Of a DNA stretch of 64,000 nucleotides, positions 22,601-30,700 are shown piece after piece. Made by a program: the position numbers and the translations under genes. Location: positions 124,001 to 188,000 of the forward strand of contig JAVGVS010000236.1 of NCBI GenBank assembly GCA_032718565.1, written 5' to 3'. The notes under the pieces are model-generated. The model saw only the letters and a program-made list of their open reading frames with translations, was not told the DNA's origin and ran no database searches. The stretch's first letter is position 1; each line of letters begins with the position of its first letter. This DNA is from Distichodus sexfasciatus. Lineage: Eukaryota; Chordata; Actinopteri; Characiformes; Distichodontidae.

Positions 22601-24733
22601 ATACTTTAAAGAAGTCACTGTCTGGTCGTCAGTCTTCATGGCCAGTGGTTCTTCCAGGTAGCGGGCAGGTGGAGGTGGAGTTGTGTGTTTTTACTCATTT
22701 CTACACTGATATATCAGTCATTCCTAGTTGTGAAAGCATTAAGGGATTGTGGTATGAATTTAATTTGCACTAATTGAGATCTATTTTGAATATTTCTCAA
22801 CACAAAATTGTAGTACAGTGCATTGAACAACACAGTTCAAAGTCAATTTAATGCAGTACATTGTTTAACTCAATACAGTACTTTGTTTAAAGATAGTTTT
22901 TGAATGAACGAATGAATTAATTAATGGACTCATGAAGGAATGAACTGTCAGTAGCAAGGAATGATTCAGTGCTACACATGGTTCATTCATTCGTTTATTG
23001 ATTCTTCTAAAAACTAGTTTCAGTTGAATAAATGAACTTGAATCAATGCACTTCTTGTCCCTGCAACTTTCCGTACCATGCACATCGGCATACCAAAATT
23101 CGATTGTGATTCCTTTTTGTCTGCCCCGTTCCCGTTCCCGTTCCTCGTCCTCTGACTGTTCCATCGTCGCCCTTATTCTTATTCGCCGCTTGCTCTCCTC
23201 CTCAACCTTCCCTTGTTCCTTCCCTTGTTCCCTCCCCCACCCCAGTGGTGCTGGATGACAGCAAGCGGCTGGCCAAGCGGAAGCTGATCGAGGAGAACCG
23301 GGAGCGTCGGCGGCGCGAGGAGCTGCAGAAGACGGTGTGGGAGAGACCCGAGCCCTCGCAGGAGGAGTGGGAGCTGATCCGCATCGTAACCGAGGCCCAC
23401 ATGGCCACCAACGCCCAGGGCAACCACTGGAAGCAAAAGCGCAAATTCCTGGTGAGACGCCTTCTCCCCGAAGTCAGCGCCACAGTCTCGCCGCTTGGCC
23501 TTTTGTTCAGTAGCTGTCGCTCATTTTATACATTTGTTTGTTTGTTTCTTTTTGTTTTGTTTTTTTCATTTGAGGTTTGTGGTTTATTTATTTGTTTTGT
23601 TTAGTTTTTTCTTGTCACACCTCAAATCCCTCCCCACCCAACTTCCCCACCTCCCATTCCCGAGACGATTCCCGATCCCGTCCACACTGTGGTTCCCTGT
23701 GTTAATATGTCCATGTTTTTGTATCTTGTAGAGTGGGGCAGTGTTAGCTGGACACGCTGGAGACTCTGTGTTCCACAAAGGCAGCAGCACTAACTTTAAT
23801 GGAAACGTCTCTTTTCAGTTTTGCCTCCCTCCTTTCCTTCCTCAACTCGATTTTCCAACCTATTTAATACACTAAAATGTTGTATGTGTCATTTCTGTTT
23901 CATTGTGTTTCTTTTTCTGTCTCTCGCTCTCTCTCTCATTTTATGTCTGTTCTTGTTCTCACTTTTGTCTTTAACAAATTGCTTTTTTTCCATGTTACTT
24001 TGAAATCTAACCATCCTTTTACTGATTAATGTCTCAAGACTCTGGCGTGGTGGGTTTCCATGCTGAGTTTAGTGTCAGATGTCATGCTCATTAAACAATG
24101 CTAGGGTACTACTAATTAATATTAGTGTCAGAAAAATTCTAATCCAGAATAACATGAACTAATAATGATGGCTCGAGTGCTAAACTCCATGGAAATGCCA
24201 CACGCTCTCTCTCATGTTCTCACTTTGTTTCTGTCTGCTACTGTCTCATCTGTCCTCAGTTTCAGCTTGTTTTTTTTTTTAGTTGGCTTGACTCGGGTTC
24301 TTCATTGAAACTTCACAATCCCTGTTGATTGCCCAACAGGTCGAGGAAGCAATGCTACTTAATGAAATAACTTGTAATTTATTCTATACTTCTGACCAGA
24401 GTGCAGTGGGGGTGAAGGAAACCAAGGTAAGAACCAGTAGACCAAATCCATTTAAGCTTTTTTATTTATTTGATTTATTGATTTACCCAAATAAGCGCTC
24501 TCTGAACCTGTCAGCTGCTTACGTTCTGTCATATATATATTTTTTTATTTTTCCTTTAATTTTCATTTTTTGTGAATATATTGACATGCTGAATGCTTGA
24601 AGCGTCTGTTTGCCGTGTTTGTGTAGCGCTCTTGCCCGCTGTGTCAGAATGAAGGTGTACACAGGAGGGGAAAGCTTAAGGGATAGCTTTACCTGAGCAC
24701 ATTGAGGCTAAAAATGAGAGACGAGCTCAAAAG

Positions 24734-24769
<36 letters not shown>

Positions 24770-27700
24770 AGCGGTTTCAGGCTGGGAATTTTTTTCGCGC
24801 TGTACTCAGCACCCCTGTCTTCTCTTTTCCTCAGCCTGGTCTCTTGCACACTTCATCTTTCACATCACTTTATTTCTGGTCAGAAGGGCATTACATGCTT
24901 TTTTCCCCGTGTGTATTATAATTAAAAAACAAACGAAAGAAAAGAACTCTGAAAGAAAGAACTTTGCTGCCTCAGCACGACATCAGTGAATAACCCTAGT
25001 CAATGACCATCAGCAGAGAGAGATCTAAACCAAACGGCTTCTCTGCTCCCGCTTCCTCGATTGTCCTATCGTTTAAGTTTCCTTCTTCTCCTCCTTTTCC
25101 TCTGAATAACTGGGCACCATGGACTCACTCCACTCCTCTTTTTTTTTCTTTTTTTTTTTGAACATGTCTTGCTGTAACTCTGTGGCCTTTTTCGTGCTTT
25201 TAGAGGGGAATGAGGATTTGCTGTGTCACACCTTCGACTTGGTTAATTTTCCGATAGCTGCCCGTCACGCCGTTGCTAAGTGCCTCGCCCCTTCCGTTTC
25301 CTGTCGTTGCAGCCTGAAGACATCGGCCAGGGGCCGATCGTCAACGCGCCGGAGGGGAGCAAAGTGGACATAGAAGCCTTCAGTCAGTTTACAAAAATTA
25401 TCACCCCCGCCATCACCCGTGTGGTGGACTTCGCCAAAAAGCTGCCTATGTTCTGTGAGGTAAGACGGCTTGATTTGGCGCTCGGCTCAGTGTGGGGAAT
25501 AAATGAATCAAATGCATGCATAATCTTTGGTGATATATTAGTCTTTGTAATTTGAAAAGTTTATTTGAAAAACTTTTTTTTGTTTATATACAGCTCTGGA
25601 AAAAAATAAGAGACCAATTCACTGACTTTGCAGTGCACAGGTTGCTACTCTATGAGCTATTGCAGTTGCAGGTCTGGGAAAAATAAGAAAGCAGTCCATA
25701 TTTAAATATATAACTGTTTTTATAGCAGCTATTCCATGTGTTATATGTGTTAACACCTTTACACCTGATTCAATTTGCTGATTAGCGGAAACAGACCTCA
25801 GCAAATGAGGACATCGTGGACTTGCAGACCATATTCTTTTAATGACATACTTGTAAAATAATATGTGTAGTTTGCAACTTCCAGGTTAGACTAAGATCAT
25901 TTAATCCATATGATAATAAGATAATAGATAAGATAATTTACTCCAAAAATGTTTGGAATTTTGAAATAAGCATGGTAAAGTTATACAAGAACATTAACTT
26001 GTATATTTCACACGGACACTCAACCACAAACTGTAAAACCAATGAATCAGAAATAAAGTCACATGGTCTGCTCTCTTTACATATATAGATAATTGATACA
26101 CATGCATTTGATACACATGTTAGGCATACAGTAGATAATAAATGTATAAACATTATTAATAATTATAATTAATAAATATAACTGCAAGCAGTGATCCATG
26201 CAGTCTGCAGCCTTATCAGATTTTGAAGATTTGTCTTGACCCAGGGAGTAAGATGGTATAAGATTTTTGAGAATCGGAGCTACAGTTCAAAAGTTATTAG
26301 GCAAAACGCAAAATAGCTTATTATAGCGCCATCAATGGCAGAGTGGTGCAATTTGTTTTGCCTGAGTAGTGGGTGGGGTACCGGACCTACCTGCCAAGTT
26401 CCAAAACTGTAGGTCTTACAGTTTTTGCTCTACAACGCGTTTTAAGTCAGAAAAATAATAATTTTTTTTTTTAATCTGCACGATTCCAATAGGGTTCCAG
26501 CAGTTGCACTGCATGGACCCCTAAAATGTGGACATATTAATAAAACTCACTAACATTAACATCCTACAAAGGGATCAAAAGTCCTAAAAGGCTGATTATG
26601 TTACATAACGCTTTTTTAAAATGTAGTCTGTGAGACACCTAATGTGCTACTGAATCAGTCCTGCTGACAGTGGGACTAGAATATGCAATAAACAAAAACT
26701 ATTTCAGAGAACACCTATCAGTGCAATGCAATAGTTTATAAGTAATAAGTACAATTTGTTTTTAAATGAGTTATTAGAAAATACTTGATATTCACAAATT
26801 TGACTGCACATAATAATGCAGTATAGCCTTACAGTATGTCTGGTAAAATCCCGGTAATTCCCGGCCTCTCATGGCTCGGTTTTTAATCTGAGTTTGTAGT
26901 AAAGTGCCGTGTAATGAGGCCTTGTGCGCCGCTGTTGTTGTGCAGCTGCCTTGTGAGGACCAGATTATCCTGCTGAAAGGCTGCTGTATGGAAATCATGT
27001 CCCTGCGCGCCGCCGTGCGCTACGACCCCGAGAGCGAGACGCTCACGCTGAATGGGGAGATGGCGGTCACCCGCGGGCAGCTCAAAAACGGTGGCCTGGG
27101 AGTGGTGTCGGACGCCATCTTCGACCTGGGCGTATCGCTCTCTTCCTTCAACCTGGACGACTCGGAGGTGGCGCTGCTGCAGGCCGTCATCCTGCTGTCC
27201 TCAGGTGAGTGACGTTCACACTGTCTCAACACCTTTTTCAACATTCAGGAGGCGTTAATGGATAGCGTTAATATAGCATAGTAAATGTAAATATAATAAA
27301 GCAGGGGTTCTCAACTGGTCTGTCCCAGAGACCACCATTCAGACTGACCAGTAGTCTGCGGCCCACCGTGTGCACGAGTGGGTGTATTTATGGGGTGGGG
27401 GAGTATTTTTTCTATTATTTTTGAGGTATTTCTACAAAACATTAGGTTAGACTGAAGATTCTTTGTCACATATACAGTTCCTAAGACGGGTAACACGGTG
27501 TCTCAGGGCTTAGCGCTGGCGCCTCACCGCGAGAAGGTCCTGGATTCGTTCTCTGGATCAGCTGTAGGGCCTTTTCGTCTGGAGTTTTGCATGGGTTTCC
27601 CCCAGGGGCTCCGGTTTCCTACCACAGTCCAAAGGCATGCAGTATAGATTGATTGGCAACTCTACATTTCTTCCCGTAAGGTGTGTATGTGAGTGTGATT

Positions 27701-30700
27701 GTGTGAGTGTGTCCTGCGGTGTGTTGCCGCCTGCACAGGGTTGTTCCCTGCCTTGCGCCCGTAAGCTTCCGGGATAGGGTCCGGTCCCCCCACGACTCCA
27801 AACAGGTATTGAGCTGTTCAGATAATGAATGAAAGGATGAACATTTAATTTAGATATTAAAAATGAATAACAGCTCAAGTCCTTCGATGTCCTTTGGTGT
27901 AACGCGGCTACATCCAGACACCTTCCTGATCGCTCCTGACCGTATTTTATTAACTTTTTAACATTTTTGGCCCCACAACAACAGATCTATTACTTTGTGA
28001 CAGTGCAGCATTTTGGCACATTAGAAATCAAGTTCCACAATTTGTTTTTGTCATTTTTAAACCCGAATAGGTTAGTGGATTTTCTTGAATTCCCTAGTTG
28101 GTATACTGAAGAAAATGGTACTGAAAAAAATGTAGGGCGATAAACTTAAGGCGATATTGATGAATGAGGCTCATTGTTGCATCACAACATGAAGCTTTGA
28201 CATGCTTATTATTTTGCTGTGTACTGGACTATAAGTTCGGCTCCAGGTCTACCACCTTAGTGCTTCTCAGCTAGGCTCTTAACCCCAAAAGCCAATCAGC
28301 CAATGGGTACGCACCCCTGAAGGGCCCAGCCCTGCGTTAGATTCGTGTCAGAATTGTAAACAAAAATACAGCCAACGTAAACGAGCTGAGCCCTAGCAGT
28401 ATAAATGCGTTGAGAAACAAAAGTCTGAATATTTCAAAAAATGGCAGGTGGCAGTGAGAACAAAGCCGTCAACATCCTAAAGCCCCATACTTCACATGAC
28501 TGCACAAATCATTTGTTTGCAACTCATACTTTTTTTTATTTCTGGGAATATATTTTCTTTAATTCAATGGGATTTATTCTCTTTAGGATTCTTTCCTTTG
28601 TTTGATACTTGAAAAGTTTTGGTACAAATCTGATTCCATACACTTGCTCTGTAGGCTGCTTCTCAAGTTAAAAAAAAACCCTGGATGCTTTATATTGTTC
28701 ATTCAGCAACTCAGTATGGTTGTTTCCCGTACTCCAAAGTAAAATCTGAGGGTTTTTTCCTCCTCTTGAACATTTTTCTTTGTTTGTATCAGAGCTATAG
28801 TTTGGACCCAGACAGCATTCTGAAAGCAAATGTCTAGCCTAGAGTAAAGCAACGCTGAATCTCTCCCGTCGCCTGGCTCAAGTGAATAATCCCTGGCCTT
28901 CCTCACAGGCGCGTAACTTCTGTTTAAGAGGCACTGGACCAGATGTAGCAGACCTTAATGGCAGTGATTACCCCGGGATTACAAAGGCCACTCAAGGGAA
29001 ACCACTGAATCACTTGATTAGAACGGGATTATGCCTGAGCTGTGATAATCACAATCAATAAATAAGACTGAGCTGTCCACCTCTGCCTCGCGGTCGGTCC
29101 CCAACGCTGCCATCGATTCCTGTCAGCGTGGACAGATTGTTCTGATCAATGGTAGTAATTGATTTCCTGCGCCTTCATAGAGTTCTAATTGCCAGGCTCT
29201 GTGTGTGTGTGTGTGTGTGTGTGTTGTGGGGGGTTCAGATCAGCTTCTCTAATACTTTGTCTGATACCTTTTTAAAGAACTCCTAACGTTCCACTTGCAG
29301 CTGCAGTCTAATATCGAATAATATGTCATCAGCATCTATGAATTATTTGTGGATGAAACTAGATCTGTGTTTATAATGACCAATAAATGACCATTAAAAA
29401 AAGACTAAAATAGAAGATGTATCCAATGGCAACCCTTAAGTCTGATTAAGTGATTTCTTGTACGCCATTTTTCAAATATACTTGAGAAATCAAACTCTTA
29501 AGTGAGGAATTATTTTGTCATTGTGAACACAGCACGGCACGCAGTTGCACTACACCAAAAGGTGACCTCTGCATTTGACCCGTCCATGAAGGAGCAATGG
29601 CTCATGCTCAATTCTCATCAGTACCTCAGTGGTACCTTTACCAGTCCGGCACTTGATCCGGGACCCACTCCACAGTGATGCAAACACAATTCATTGCATG
29701 TTTTATGATTTCTTTTCTTGTTTAACAAATCCGGGTGAAGTAAGTAACAGTGTTTCTCAATGTTGAATGCATTGTCGGCTTTACCCTTGTTTGTGATTAG
29801 AGAACCACTGCTTGGACGAGCCGTCTTACAGCCTTTCACAGTGTGCTGCGTCAGTGCTGTTGCGTTGATGTCCGATTGCTTCCCACAACTGGTCAGTGCT
29901 CCTAAACGAGCTGCCATTAAGTGTGGCCTTGATGTGTGCCAATGTGGAGCTTAACTGGACACTAATTAAATCGAAGTTAATGACCCTACAACTAGACACT
30001 GCCTGCTCTCATCAGGGCCTTACGTGTTTGTATTAAGCGCAGTACTCACTATTGTTATGCTCTGCCTGAAGGGTGAAGAAGCTGGTAGCATATTCGCCTC
30101 ACGTTTTGCCCAGCAGTGTAAATCGTTCCTACGTAACAATAGCTTAAAGATAAATGAAGATGTTTAGCTTGTGCACATAAAATACTTAACTTGTGTACAC
30201 AACTGTGACCCTCCACGGCAAAACCAGTCGCTTGTCGCAGCGGAGGTTTCCGAGAAAAACGAGCGTTTATGTTGCGTGGGGTAAAATTTGGGATTTTTTG
30301 TTTTTAGTGTTTTGAAACAGTGGAAGGTCTGTACCGTACTGTTGTGAATACATTTCGCTGAAAAACTTACCCTTTCCATCCTAAAAACGTGGCTTTCTTG
30401 AGGTGAGGAATTCAATTCCAGCAGAATGTTAAAAGTTTCTGTTTTGACCGCTCTACTTCAATATTTACGGTAAATCCACTCGTTGACTAGCGTGAAGATA
30501 TTTCTCCGGAATCCATCTCCGTCTCCCGACTTCAGTTAACCTAACGCAGGTAGGCTATCCGTGTGGCTGTGAATGCAGAGTAGGCTACCGTAAATGCAAA
30601 CGTAGCCGCGACCGCACCACGTCACTACGTCGATAGTCAACTTCAAAGGCAGATTTCTCCGTTTCTCACTTGGCGTGACAGGAGAAACCCGACTCCTTTG

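Noticed and set aside
24325..24600. 91-codon plus-strand ORF as an independent gene
   Set aside because: Its supported part is the thrb microexon region; the remainder runs into AT-rich intron beyond a strong splice donor.
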